Made by a program: the position numbers and the translations under genes
In this document: positions 18,125 to 26,903 of the stretch, piece after piece
Layout of the letters: every line of letters begins with the position of its first letter
Numbering within the stretch: position 1 is the first letter of the stretch
Source of the DNA: Flavobacteriaceae bacterium CRH
GTDB lineage: Bacteria > Bacteroidota > Bacteroidia > Flavobacteriales > Flavobacteriaceae
Direction of reading: 5' to 3'
Assembly (NCBI GenBank): GCA_001507425.1
Contig: LMAJ01000007.1
Location: forward strand, 1 to 64,000
DNA length: 64,000 nt
Notes under the pieces: model-generated
What the model saw: the letters and a program-made list of their open reading frames with translations, nothing else
Databases searched by the model: none
Told to the model about the DNA's origin: nothing

Positions 18125-20188
18125 TTGATTTCACAAAATACAATTGATACTGTTTTTGAAACCGCTCGTGTAGAGGAGGTTATTGGTGATTTTGTAAATT
18201 TAAAACGCGCCGGAAGTAACTTCAAAGGGCTGAGTCCGTTCTCAGATGAACGCTCTCCATCGTTTATGGTGTCGCCTGTAAAACAAATCTGGAAAGATTT
18301 TAGTACAGGAAAAGGAGGGAATTCTGTAAAATTCCTGATGGAACATTCACAATTTACCTATCCGGAAGCTATTCGGTATCTGGCCAGAAAATACAATATC
18401 GAAATTGAAGAAACGGAACAAACAGATGAAGAAAAAGCAATAACAGATGTACGCGAAAGTATGTATCTGGTTTCTGAGTTTGCATCAAAGTATTTTCACG
18501 ATGTACTTTTAAATTCTGAAGAAGGAAAAGCCATTGGTTATTCTTATTTTAAAGAAAGAGGTTTTACCAATGAAATCATAAAGAAATTTAATTTAGGATA
18601 TTCTCCTGAAACCTGGGATGCATTTACGAAAGAAGCACTTGGAAAAGGATATAAATTAGAATATTTAGAAAGTACAGGTTTAACCATAGCAAGAGAAGAT
18701 CGTCCTTTTGATAGGTTCAAAGGACGTGTTATGTTTCCGATACAGAGTATGTCGGGACGTGTTTTAGGTTTTGGTGGACGTATTCTAACCAATGATAAAA
18801 AAGCAGCAAAATACCTGAATTCACCCGAAAGTGATATTTACCATAAAAGTAAAGTGCTTTACGGTATTTTTCATGCAAAACAAGCTATCGCAAAACAAAA
18901 TAATTGTTACTTGGTAGAAGGTTATACCGATGTTATTCAGTTTAATCAGGCCGGAATTGAGAATGTTGTAGCATCATCAGGAACAGCTTTAACGCCAGAT
19001 CAGATTCGGTTAATTAATCGTCTGACAAGAAATATCACTGTACTTTTTGATGGTGACGCTGCAGGGCTACGCGCTTCTATTCGGGGAATCGATTTGATTC
19101 TGGAAGAAGGAATGAATGTTAGAGTTTGTTCTTTTCCTGATGGAGAAGATCCTGACAGTTTTGCACGAAAAAATTCGCACGACGATTTAGTAGCTTATTT
19201 AGAAGAAAACAGCAAAGATTTTATTCAATTTAAAGCTTCGATCCTAATGGGCGATGCTAAAAACGACCCTATAAAAAAGGCCGATTTGATAAGGGATATG
19301 GTTAGTAGTATTTCTAAAATCCCGGACCGTATTCAGCGTGAAGTTTATATTCAGGAATGTGCCAGAATTATGGATATTTCTGAGCAGGTTTTGGTAAGTA
19401 CTCTGGCTCAGTTGATTCAAAAAGATGTTGCAGAAGCTAATAAGAAGCAAAAACAGGAGCAAAAACCTTTTGAAGTTTTTAGAAACCAAAATCCAAAACA
19501 AACCGGATATTCAGGAGGAGATCCGGAAGATCCAAGAACAGGGCCGCCGGAAGGTTATTCAGATGAGCCGGGATATCCGCAGCAACAGACAGAAAAAGTA
19601 GATATTTTATACGGTTTCGAAAGAAAAATTATCGAAATATTATTGCTTTACGGAAGTGTTTTAGAAGATTTTGAAGATGTTTTCCTAAAAGCAGATGAAG
19701 AAGGAGTTATAAAAGAAGTTTCGGAAAAAAGAAAATATAAAGTTTACGAAAAAGTATATTTAAGTCTTCAGGAAGACGAAGTAGAATTGTCAAATCAGCT
19801 CTTTCAGGATATTTTTAAAGGTTTGATCGATTTTTACAATCAAAATGAAAGTTTTAGTTTAGATAAATATTTAATGCACCTGCATCCTGATTTTGCTCAG
19901 GAAGTTACTAATATTTTAATGGAAGATGAAAAAGTAACCATTCATAATTGGGAAGGGCAAAATATATTTCCGAAGCATAAAAACGCAACAATCGAACAAA
20001 ATGTTTCAGATACTATATTTTCAATGCGGTGGTATTTAGTTTCAAAAATTATCCATGAATTAAAAAATTCATTGTTGTCTGATCCGCAAGAAGATAATTC
20101 AGAATTATTATCAATGGTTGTAGACTATTCAAAATTGCTGAATAATTTTTCAAGAAAACTAGGCAGAGTAGTAGTTCCGTATCATTAA
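18125..20188 (+). CDS. dnaG: DNA primase DnaG (zinc-ligand-deficient N-terminus)
   Basis: About 687 residues. It makes RNA primers at the replication fork with DnaB helicase. TTG at 18125 gives the usual start ISQNTIDTVFETARVEEVIG; a GTG at 18083 is possible but adds 14 unlike residues. The Toprim domain is intact (LVEGYTDVIQF, SSGTALT, LFDGDAAG, FPDGEDPDSFA). In the CHC2 zinc domain the four expected ligands read Ser37, Ser40, Asp58 and Thr61 (GLSPFSDERSPSF, IWKDFSTGKGGN), although the fold's other residues are kept. I recall this in other flavobacterial primases. The C-terminal helicase-binding region follows a Pro/Gly-rich linker near residue 455-490. Confidence 0.95.
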   Translation: MISQNTIDTVFETARVEEVIGDFVNLKRAGSNFKGLSPFSDERSPSFMVSPVKQIWKDFSTGKGGNSVKFLMEHSQFTYPEAIRYLARKYNIEIEETEQTDEEKAITDVRESMYLVSEFASKYFHDVLLNSEEGKAIGYSYFKERGFTNEIIKKFNLGYSPETWDAFTKEALGKGYKLEYLESTGLTIAREDRPFDRFKGRVMFPIQSMSGRVLGFGGRILTNDKKAAKYLNSPESDIYHKSKVLYGIFHAKQAIAKQNNCYLVEGYTDVIQFNQAGIENVVASSGTALTPDQIRLINRLTRNITVLFDGDAAGLRASIRGIDLILEEGMNVRVCSFPDGEDPDSFARKNSHDDLVAYLEENSKDFIQFKASILMGDAKNDPIKKADLIRDMVSSISKIPDRIQREVYIQECARIMDISEQVLVSTLAQLIQKDVAEANKKQKQEQKPFEVFRNQNPKQTGYSGGDPEDPRTGPPEGYSDEPGYPQQQTEKVDILYGFERKIIEILLLYGSVLEDFEDVFLKADEEGVIKEVSEKRKYKVYEKVYLSLQEDEVELSNQLFQDIFKGLIDFYNQNESFSLDKYLMHLHPDFAQEVTNILMEDEKVTIHNWEGQNIFPKHKNATIEQNVSDTIFSMRWYLVSKIIHELKNSLLSDPQEDNSELLSMVVDYSKLLNNFSRKLGRVVVPYH

Positions 20189-20199
20189 ATAAAAATTAA

Positions 20200-20240
20200 A
20201 AAGCTCTATATAACTGATAAATCAGATAATACAGAGCTTT
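20200..20240 (-). terminator. Terminator between dnaG and the LuxR-type regulator
   Basis: AAAGCTCT / AGAGCTTT outer stem with an inner CTGAT/ATCAG stem. The U-rich stretch lies on the minus-strand 3' side, so it mainly serves the regulator. Confidence 0.7.
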
Positions 20241-20303
20241 CGTCTACGGTTTTTGGATTATTCGCTGATATTTGGAAGATATCAGAAGAGTAATTTTACA
20301 CCA

Positions 20304-20933
20304 TTAAATAATTTCTAATGTCTTAGCTTTATTAACTAAGTCTACTAAATTAGTAACATTTAATTTAGTCAATAATCTCAATTTGTAAGTACTGATCGTT
20401 TTTTCGTTCAGGTTTAAAATTTTTGAGATTTCATTGTTTTTCTTACCGTCGCTTAAGTAGCGTAAAACTTCAATCTCACGATTAGAAAGTTTTCGGTACA
20501 AACGTTCGCTCTTGCTTTGTTTAGCAATTAGGGCCATGTTTTTGCGAACTGTTTCATTGATAATAATTTTTCCTTCATGCACTTTGATAATAGAAAGACC
20601 TAAAGTTTCAAGTTTTTCTGTTTTGTGCACGTAACCAGAGACTCCTGCTTTAATCGCGTTTGGAGCATACATCTGTTCAGCGAGGTCACTAAAAATTACA
20701 ATTTTTGTTTTTGGAAAATTTTTCAGAATAGATTTCACTTCGAAGATGCTCGAAAGACCTTCTAACTCTAGATCTAGAATTAGGATGTCAATCTCCTTCG
20801 TCTGAAGAATATCTCTAACCATTGAAAAATTGCCTACGTTGGCAACAATTGAAATTTGATCGTGGTCTTTGAAATAAGACTTAACGCCAAAGTGAGTCAC
20901 AGGATGATTGTCTGCAAGACATACTTTAATCAT
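20304..20933 (-). CDS. NarL/LuxR-family response regulator
   Basis: 209 residues: receiver domain (1-120) and LuxR-type HTH (about 145-205). Asp54 in LILDLELEG is the phosphoacceptor. The acidic pocket keeps only one of the usual pair (ADNHP, Asp8-Asn9). Lys in VHKTEK is the signalling lysine. The DNA-binding part reads LSNREIEVLRYLSDGKKNNEIS and KTISTYKLRLLTKL. No histidine kinase lies next to it, so it is an orphan here. Targets unknown. Confidence 0.92.
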   Translation of the reverse strand: MIKVCLADNHPVTHFGVKSYFKDHDQISIVANVGNFSMVRDILQTKEIDILILDLELEGLSSIFEVKSILKNFPKTKIVIFSDLAEQMYAPNAIKAGVSGYVHKTEKLETLGLSIIKVHEGKIIINETVRKNMALIAKQSKSERLYRKLSNREIEVLRYLSDGKKNNEISKILNLNEKTISTYKLRLLTKLNVTNLVDLVNKAKTLEII

Positions 20934-21027
20934 AATTTTACCTTTTTAGAATTATTATCATGTTTTTTGGAGTTGTAAAATTAATAAATAAATTCTGTAA
21001 TTAATGACAGACAAATGTTAAAAAGTT

Positions 21028-21834
21028 TTATTTTAACGTTTTTGGTATTAAACAAACAGGTATGGCATCCATTTTATGCTTGTTGCTGGTGTTTAAACGT
21101 TTATAAATTTCAAAGACAGATTTTTCTCTCCCATTAAAGTCAGCTACCGTATTTCCTGACTCCGCTGCAAGCATCGCCCATTCAAGTTCATCATAACTAG
21201 CTCCTAATTGGTCCTCATCTGTTCGATTATCACCAAATAAACCATCTGTAGGGGCTGCTGTTAAAATTGAGTTTGGAATTGTTAAATATTCGCCAAGAGC
21301 ATAAACATCAGACTTCATTAAGTCAGCAATTGGGCTTAGGTCAACTCCTCCATCTCCGTACTTTGTATAGAAACCTACACCAAAGTCTTCTACTTTATTG
21401 CCCGTCCCTGCTACTAAAAGCCCGTGAATACCAGCTAGATAGTATAAAGAAGTCATGCGTAAACGTGCTCTGGTATTCGCTAACGATAAATTAACTTTTG
21501 TTGAATCTTTTGATGTTGGCACAGAACCCTTAAAAGCCTCAAAAGTGGTTGTCAAATCAGTTTGCACGTTTGAAACATTCGGAAAACGCTTTTTTAATTG
21601 TTCAATATGCTCTCTTCCTCTCAAAACCTGATTTTCGGCCTGATGTATTGGCATTTCTACACATAAAACGTCTAAACCTGTTTGCGCACATAAGGTCGAG
21701 GTTACTGCAGAGTCAACTCCACCGGAAATTCCAATCACAAAACCATTTACTTTTGCATTGTTAGCATAATTTTTCAACCACTCTACAATGTAGGTATTTA
21801 CTTTTTCTGTCTGAATCGTACTTTTTTTAGCCAT
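21028..21834 (-). CDS. nadE: NH3-dependent NAD+ synthetase
   Basis: 268 residues, the length of the ammonia-dependent form without a glutaminase domain. The PP-loop SGGVDS is at 37-42. GTGNKVEDFGVGFYTKYGDGGVD is the conserved substrate and metal region, and PTDGLF and DQLGASYDELE are also family motifs. It amidates nicotinic acid adenine dinucleotide to NAD+ with ATP in the cytoplasm. It is divergent from gldB across a 99-bp spacer. Confidence 0.95.
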   Translation of the reverse strand: MAKKSTIQTEKVNTYIVEWLKNYANNAKVNGFVIGISGGVDSAVTSTLCAQTGLDVLCVEMPIHQAENQVLRGREHIEQLKKRFPNVSNVQTDLTTTFEAFKGSVPTSKDSTKVNLSLANTRARLRMTSLYYLAGIHGLLVAGTGNKVEDFGVGFYTKYGDGGVDLSPIADLMKSDVYALGEYLTIPNSILTAAPTDGLFGDNRTDEDQLGASYDELEWAMLAAESGNTVADFNGREKSVFEIYKRLNTSNKHKMDAIPVCLIPKTLK

Positions 21835-21863
21835 AATAGTTCAAGTTTTAAAATACAGGGATG

Positions 21864-21871
21864 TATATTTG
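21864..21871 (+). promoter_or_regulatory. -7 box TATATTTG for gldBC
   Basis: Matches TAnnTTTG; it gives a leader of about 60 nt before the gldB ATG. Confidence 0.5.
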
Positions 21872-21933
21872 CATAAAATTTTTAAGTATACGTTTTACTT
21901 AAATTCCAGCAACACAAATCTAATTAAAATAAA

Positions 21934-22893
21934 ATGAAAATATATCGCTTTGCAGTGGTTCTGTGCTTGTTTTTTTTGTCTTGTGATCAAAAAAGTAAGG
22001 TCGAAAAAGCAGTTGAGGAAATTCCTGTTGATATTAAAGTAGAACGTTTTGATAAAGTATTTTTTGAAACCAAACCAGAAGATCTGGCTAAAGTAAAAAA
22101 ACAATATCCTTTCTTTTTTCCTCCGGGAAATGATGATACAGTTTGGTTAAATAAAATGCAGGACCCGATTTGGAAAGAAGTTTATACAGAGGTACAAAAA
22201 AAGTACGGCAATTTTGAACCGGTTCGTGAGGAATTCAATGCTCTGTTTCAACATGTAAAATACTATTTTCCAAAAACAAAAACACCTAAAGTAATTACCG
22301 TAATTGCAGAAATGGATTATAATGCCAAAGCAATCTATGCAGACAGTTTGGTCATAGTTGCATTAGAGTTGTATTTGGGTAAAGATCATAAGTTTTATCA
22401 GTTTCCAAATTACCTGAAACAAAATTTCGAAGAAAAACAAATCATGCCAGATGTGGTTTCTAGTTTTGCTTACAGAAACATTCCGCTTTCTGCAGATAAA
22501 ACGTTGCTTTCTCAAATGATTTTTGAAGGAAAACAATTGTATGCAAAAGATTTGCTTTTGCCGGATTATACAGATGCGGATAAAATGGGCTATACGCCGG
22601 AACAAATAAAATGGTGTGAAGAAAATGAAAATTATATGTGGCGTTATTTTCTTGAAAAAGAAATGTTATACAGTGCAGATCCTAAATTAAATACACGTTT
22701 TATTGCACCAGCACCATTTTCTAAATTTTATTTAGAATTAGATAACGATTCGCCGGGAAGAGTTGGGGCCTGGATCGGCTGGCAAATGGTGCGTTCGTAC
22801 ATGAAGAATAATAATAATGTTACGTTGCCGGAATTATTAAAAACAGATGCAAAAGAAATTTTCGAAAAGTCAAAATATAAACCTAAGAAATAA
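21934..22893 (+). CDS. gldB: Gliding motility lipoprotein GldB
   Basis: 319 residues with lipoprotein signal CLFFLSC (lipidated Cys at 17). Conserved GldB features are VDIKVERFDK near the start, QYPFFFPPGNDD, PDVVSSFAYRNIP and the C-terminal SPGRVGAWIGWQMVRSYM. In F. johnsoniae gldB is required for gliding and for the type IX secretion machinery to function. It should be anchored in the envelope. The last base of its stop overlaps the ATG of gldC (TAATG), matching the known gldB-gldC operon. Confidence 0.96.
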   Translation: MKIYRFAVVLCLFFLSCDQKSKVEKAVEEIPVDIKVERFDKVFFETKPEDLAKVKKQYPFFFPPGNDDTVWLNKMQDPIWKEVYTEVQKKYGNFEPVREEFNALFQHVKYYFPKTKTPKVITVIAEMDYNAKAIYADSLVIVALELYLGKDHKFYQFPNYLKQNFEEKQIMPDVVSSFAYRNIPLSADKTLLSQMIFEGKQLYAKDLLLPDYTDADKMGYTPEQIKWCEENENYMWRYFLEKEMLYSADPKLNTRFIAPAPFSKFYLELDNDSPGRVGAWIGWQMVRSYMKNNNNVTLPELLKTDAKEIFEKSKYKPKK

Positions 22894-23228
22894 TGTCAGA
22901 TACAATAAACTCAGAAATTAAATTCAATATAGAATTAGACGAAAACCGTGTGCCGGAAAAATTAACATGGAGCGCTCAGGATGGCGGTGTACAAGCCGAA
23001 GAAGCAAAAGCTATCATGTTGTCAATTTGGGACAGTAAAGCCAAGGAAACGATGCGTATCGACTTGTGGACAAAAGATATGCCGGTTGATGAAATGAAAA
23101 TTTTCTTTCACCAGACATTAGTTGCAATGTCAGACACTTTTAAACGTGCTACCGATGACGAAAAAATGGCAGATACAATGAAAGACTTCTGTGATTATTT
23201 TGCGGAAAAACTGGAACTTACAAAGTAA
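22893..23228 (+). CDS. gldC: Gliding motility protein GldC
   Basis: 111 residues without signal peptide. The sequence LTWSAQDGGVQAEEAKAIML, LWTKDMPVDEMK and FFHQTLVAMSDTF is characteristic of GldC. In F. johnsoniae loss of gldC reduces gliding without abolishing it. Translationally coupled to gldB. A strong inverted repeat ends the operon. Confidence 0.96.
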   Translation: MSDTINSEIKFNIELDENRVPEKLTWSAQDGGVQAEEAKAIMLSIWDSKAKETMRIDLWTKDMPVDEMKIFFHQTLVAMSDTFKRATDDEKMADTMKDFCDYFAEKLELTK

Positions 23229-23281
23229 ATTCCAATTTTTTAAAATTCCAAATTCCAAAAATTTAGGAGTTGTAAATATAA

Positions 23282-23330
23282 AAATCCCAAATTCCAATTG
23301 TAAGGTTGGAATTTGGGATTTTTTATTTTT
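23282..23330. terminator. Perfect 16-bp hairpin with T run after gldC (TTCCAAATTCCAA family)
   Basis: 23282-23297 is complementary to 23306-23321 (AAATCCCAAATTCCAA type) with an 8-nt loop and then TTTTATTTTT. More copies of the same words surround it from 23229 to 23378. It probably ends gldBC, and engB from the other side. Confidence 0.8.
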
Positions 23331-23378
23331 TGAAATTTATTTTTCAGGTTGGAATTTGGAATTTTAAAAATTTGGAAT

Positions 23379-23999
23379 TTAAAACTCACTATTGTTTTTA
23401 AAAACCTCCTGATTTACTTCGTCTATATAATTTAAAACTTCATCTTTTCCGGTTTGTTCTGTTGCAGAAGTCACAAAATAATGTGGCATTTCTTCCCAGT
23501 TATTGGCAAACATTTGCTTTTTATATGCAGCAATATGAGAGTCAATTTTTGTCTTGCTGATTTTGTCTGCTTTGGTAAAAATAATGCAAAACGGAATTTC
23601 GCTTTCTCCCATGTAAGACATAAATTCAATATCAATTGCTTGGGCTTCGTGACGAATATCAATCAAAACAAAAGCGCAAACAAGTTGTTCTCTGGTTTCA
23701 AAATAATCGGTAATAAATTGCTGAAAAACCGATTTTGTTTTTTTAGAAACTTTAGCATAACCGTAACCAGGCAAATCGACAAGAAACCAGTTGTTGTTAA
23801 TCTTAAAGTGATTAATAAGCTGTGTTTTTCCAGGTCTTCCTGAAGTTTTAGCTAAATTTTTATGGTTGGTAAGCATGTTGATCAACGATGACTTACCTAC
23901 GTTCGAGCGACCGATAAAAGCATATTCCGGCAAAAAATCCTTGGGACATTTTGCAACTTCAGAATTACTGATAATAAATTCGGCGGTATTAATTTTCAT
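23379..23999 (-). CDS. engB: Ribosome biogenesis GTPase EngB (YihA/YsxC)
   Basis: 206 residues with all G motifs: G1 GRSNVGKSSL (30-39), G2 threonine region ending in GKTQLINHF, G3 DLPGYGYAK, G4 TKADK and a G5-like TSA. EngB binds the assembling 50S subunit in the cytoplasm and is usually essential. The alpha/beta hydrolase gene lies 41 bp upstream on the same strand. Confidence 0.96.
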   Translation of the reverse strand: MKINTAEFIISNSEVAKCPKDFLPEYAFIGRSNVGKSSLINMLTNHKNLAKTSGRPGKTQLINHFKINNNWFLVDLPGYGYAKVSKKTKSVFQQFITDYFETREQLVCAFVLIDIRHEAQAIDIEFMSYMGESEIPFCIIFTKADKISKTKIDSHIAAYKKQMFANNWEEMPHYFVTSATEQTGKDEVLNYIDEVNQEVFKNNSEF

Positions 24000-24040
24000 G
24001 TGTTTTGTTTTTTAAACCTCCTGAAATCGAAAGTTAGATG

Positions 24041-24805
24041 CTATAAATTCTTCTTAACAAGCCATTCTTCAAGAATTTTGTTGAATTCTTCAGGATGTTC
24101 CATCATAGCAGCGTGTCCACATTTGTCAATCCAGTATAAACTTGAATTAGGCAATAATTTGTCAAATTCTTCCGCAACATTTGGTGGCGTAACGGCATCA
24201 TTTTTACCCCAAATGATACAGGTTTCAGCTGTCATTTTTGGTAAATCTTTTGCCATATTATGACGAATGGCGCTTTTAGCAATCGTTAAAGTTTTGATCA
24301 GTTTAATGCGGTCATTTACGGTAGCATATACTTCATCAATTAGTTCAGGAGTTGCGATTTTAGGATCATAAAATACAGCTTCAGCTTTTTTTCTGATGTA
24401 TTCGTAATCGCCTCTTTTTGGGTAACTGTCTCCCATAGCACTTTCGTAAAGTCCGGAACTTCCGGTAATTACAAGTCCTGCTACTTTTTCGGGATATAAT
24501 TTTGTATGATAAAGAGCGATATGTCCTCCTAACGAATTACCTAATAAAATTACTTTGTCAAAGCCTTTAAAAGTAATAAAGTCCTTAACGTATTTTGCAA
24601 AACTTTTTACGTTTGTTTTTAAAATACTTTGGGTATATATTGGCAAATCAGGAATTACAACTTTATATCCTTTTGTTGGGAAATATTCTGCTACAGCATC
24701 AAAGTTACTTAGGCCTCCCATTAAGCCGTGTAAAATAACGATAGGAGTTCCTTCTCCAGCTTCATAATAGCTGTACTTGCCTTCTTTTTTGTAGTTTTTG
24801 TCCAT
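24041..24805 (-). CDS. Alpha/beta-fold hydrolase
   Basis: 254 residues without signal peptide. The oxyanion region is HGLMGG, the nucleophile elbow is GNSLGG with Ser91, the acid lies in WGKNDAVTP and the histidine in DKCGHAAMMEHP, so the triad is complete. The fold resembles the MhpC/menaquinone-pathway type hydrolases, but the substrate cannot be assigned. It lies upstream of engB, and its start faces the mraZ control region. Confidence 0.9.
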   Translation of the reverse strand: MDKNYKKEGKYSYYEAGEGTPIVILHGLMGGLSNFDAVAEYFPTKGYKVVIPDLPIYTQSILKTNVKSFAKYVKDFITFKGFDKVILLGNSLGGHIALYHTKLYPEKVAGLVITGSSGLYESAMGDSYPKRGDYEYIRKKAEAVFYDPKIATPELIDEVYATVNDRIKLIKTLTIAKSAIRHNMAKDLPKMTAETCIIWGKNDAVTPPNVAEEFDKLLPNSSLYWIDKCGHAAMMEHPEEFNKILEEWLVKKNL

Positions 24806-25092
24806 CTAATCTAATGCCAATTTCAATTTGGACAAATATAGGGTTAAATAAATAAAAATGGATTTTTGCTACCGTTTTTTAACTAGATAATTTTAGTCGA
24901 ATATCTAAGTGATTAAAAATCAGTATTTATTGGAGGTATTAAAGGAATGACAGAATGTTAAAATTTTTATATAATAGTTATGTTTTTAAGAGAATTGCTG
25001 TGTATTTTTTACAATTCCTCAACAATATTCTTTTTAGAATAATTAATGTCTAATGCATTGATTGTCTATTAATTAATTCTTTTAAGTCAAAA

Positions 25093-25138
25093 GTGGTTAA
25101 ACTTATTAACAAAGTGGTATTTAGTGGTAAAATGTGGT
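25093..25138 (+). promoter_or_regulatory. MraZ operator: GTGGT direct repeats at 10-bp spacing
   Basis: GTGGT occurs at 25114, 25124 and 25134, exactly one helical turn apart, with a further copy at 25093. MraZ in other bacteria binds several short G-rich direct repeats separated by 5 bp in its own promoter. The array ends 11 bp before the -7 box, so binding should block the promoter. Autoregulation is an inference from the family. Confidence 0.75.
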
Positions 25139-25149
25139 AATATTTTTTA

Positions 25150-25157
25150 TATTTTTG
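25150..25157 (+). promoter_or_regulatory. -7 box TATTTTTG of the dcw cluster promoter
   Basis: Matches TAnnTTTG, 26 nt before the mraZ start. The expected -33 region falls inside the GTGGT repeats. Confidence 0.6.
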
Positions 25158-25183
25158 CTGTATAACATATTAATGTAATTTTT

Positions 25184-25657
25184 TTGAACACAATTGTCGG
25201 AACATATGAGTGTAAAGTCGATGCTAAAGGGAGGCTAATGTTGCCTGCGCCCTTAAAAAAGCAGCTGGCTTCATCTCTTCAAAACGGTTTTGTTTTGAAG
25301 CGCTCTGTTTTTCAACAGTGTTTAGAATTGTATCCAATCGATGAATGGGATTTGATGATGCAAAAAATCAACAAACTGAATCGTTTTGTAAAAAAAAACA
25401 ATGATTTCATTCGAAGATTTACGGCTGGAGTTAAAGTGGTAGAGATTGATGCATTAGGCAGGTTATTGGTACCAAAAGATTTGGTGTCATTTTCAGGTAT
25501 TGCGAAAGATGTTGTTTTTTCATCTGCGGTTAATATTGTTGAGATTTGGGATAAAGATTTATATGAAAAATCAATAAGCGGCGAAGATATGGATTTTGCA
25601 GATTTAGCCGAAGAAGTAATGGGAAATATTAATGACGACGACAATGGAATATCATAA
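25184..25657 (+). CDS. mraZ: Transcriptional regulator MraZ
   Basis: 157 residues with two SpoVT-AbrB-like halves, each with the family core: YECKVDAKGRLMLPAPLKKQ and VVEIDALGRLLVPKDLV. Starts at TTG (25184); there is no ATG in a suitable place and the protein begins directly with the conserved NTIVGTYECK. In other species MraZ represses the dcw operon, binding as a ring to repeats upstream of itself. First gene of the cluster; it overlaps rsmH. Confidence 0.95.
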   Translation: MNTIVGTYECKVDAKGRLMLPAPLKKQLASSLQNGFVLKRSVFQQCLELYPIDEWDLMMQKINKLNRFVKKNNDFIRRFTAGVKVVEIDALGRLLVPKDLVSFSGIAKDVVFSSAVNIVEIWDKDLYEKSISGEDMDFADLAEEVMGNINDDDNGIS

Positions 25658-26540
25658 TCCGGTTTTGCTTCATCCTACAGTTGATGGTTTAAATATTAAG
25701 CCTGACGGAATATATGTAGATGTTACGTTTGGCGGCGGTGGTCATTCAAAAGAAATTTTGAAACGATTAGGACCAAACGGAAAATTATTTGCTTTTGATC
25801 AGGATGAAGATGCTTTAGCAAATGCATTACCAGATGAGAGGTTTACCTTAATTAATGAGAATTTCAGATTTATAAAAAGGTTCTTGCGTTTTCATGGTGT
25901 AAAAAGTGTGGACGGAATTCTGGCAGATTTAGGCGTTTCATCACATCAGTTTGATGTTCCCGAACGAGGTTTCTCGACAAGATTTGATGCCGAACTCGAT
26001 ATGCGAATGAGTCAGAAAAATGATTTAAATGCTTACAGGGTTGTCAATGAATATGAAGAACAGGATTTACGTCGTGTTTTTTTTGATTATGGAGAGTTGA
26101 AAAACGCACCACTTTTGTCAAGAACAATTGTAGAAGCAAGAGAACATCAGCCAATTAAAACGACAGATGAATTAAAAGAAGTTTTGGCTAAATATTTACC
26201 GGAAAGAGTTCGAAATAAAATATTAGCCCAGATTTATCAGGCGATTCGTATTGAAGTAAATCAGGAAATGGATGTTTTAAAAGAATTTATCGAGCAGTCG
26301 TTAGAAATTCTTAATCCGGGAGGAAGATTCTCTGTAATCTCTTATCATTCTCTGGAAGACAGATTGGTAAAAAGGTTTATTAAAAACGGAATGTTTGAAG
26401 GAGAACCGGAACGCGATTTCTTCGGAAATTTTTCAGTTCCTTTTAAAACAATCGGAAAATTGATTGTTCCTGATGATGCCGAAATCAAAATTAATAACAG
26501 AGCAAGAAGTGCAAAATTAAGAATTGCAGAAAAGATATAA
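25632..26540 (+). CDS. rsmH: 16S rRNA (cytosine(1402)-N4)-methyltransferase RsmH
   Basis: 302 residues. SAM-binding VDVTFGGGGHSKEIL (29-43), LADLGVSSHQFD and the C-terminal VISYHSLEDRLVKRF are the RsmH signatures. It methylates N4 of C1402 in 16S rRNA. ATG codons at 25632 and 25644 are both possible; conserved sequence begins at MEYHNPVLL (second ATG). It overlaps mraZ, as is usual for this cluster. Confidence 0.96.
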   Translation: MTTTMEYHNPVLLHPTVDGLNIKPDGIYVDVTFGGGGHSKEILKRLGPNGKLFAFDQDEDALANALPDERFTLINENFRFIKRFLRFHGVKSVDGILADLGVSSHQFDVPERGFSTRFDAELDMRMSQKNDLNAYRVVNEYEEQDLRRVFFDYGELKNAPLLSRTIVEAREHQPIKTTDELKEVLAKYLPERVRNKILAQIYQAIRIEVNQEMDVLKEFIEQSLEILNPGGRFSVISYHSLEDRLVKRFIKNGMFEGEPERDFFGNFSVPFKTIGKLIVPDDAEIKINNRARSAKLRIAEKI

Positions 26541-26555
26541 TAATAAGGTAGAAAA

Positions 26556-26903
26556 ATGAAAGGCGGAGTATTTAGCATATTAAAAGCAAGATTTCTATTA
26601 AACGATGACGCGGTGAAAAACTGGCGTTTCATTGTTTTTATCATTTTGCTTGCCATAATAATGATTGCAAATACACAGCGATACGAACAAAAGGTTTTTG
26701 AAATTGCAAAATTAAACAATGATGTAAAAGAATTGCGATCAGAGTTTGTAGACCGACGTTCAGAATTAATGAAGTTAAAAATGGAGTCAACGATATCGGA
26801 TAAAATGCTCGAAAAGCAAATTTTTCCATCAACAGTTCCTCCGGTGAAAATAGAAGTTACAAAAGAAGAAGAAAAAAGTTTCCTTAAAAGAATATGGCAG
26901 TAG
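26556..26903 (+). CDS. ftsL: FtsL-like division protein
   Basis: 115 residues: a short basic N-terminus, one membrane helix (about 25-43, FIVFIILLAIIMIANTQ) and a periplasmic coiled coil (KVFEIAKLNNDVKELRSEFV). Sequence similarity among FtsL proteins is weak, so the call rests on size, topology and position between rsmH and ftsI. With FtsB/FtsQ it would help recruit FtsW and FtsI to the septum. It overlaps ftsI by 10 nt. Confidence 0.85.
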   Translation: MKGGVFSILKARFLLNDDAVKNWRFIVFIILLAIIMIANTQRYEQKVFEIAKLNNDVKELRSEFVDRRSELMKLKMESTISDKMLEKQIFPSTVPPVKIEVTKEEEKSFLKRIWQ

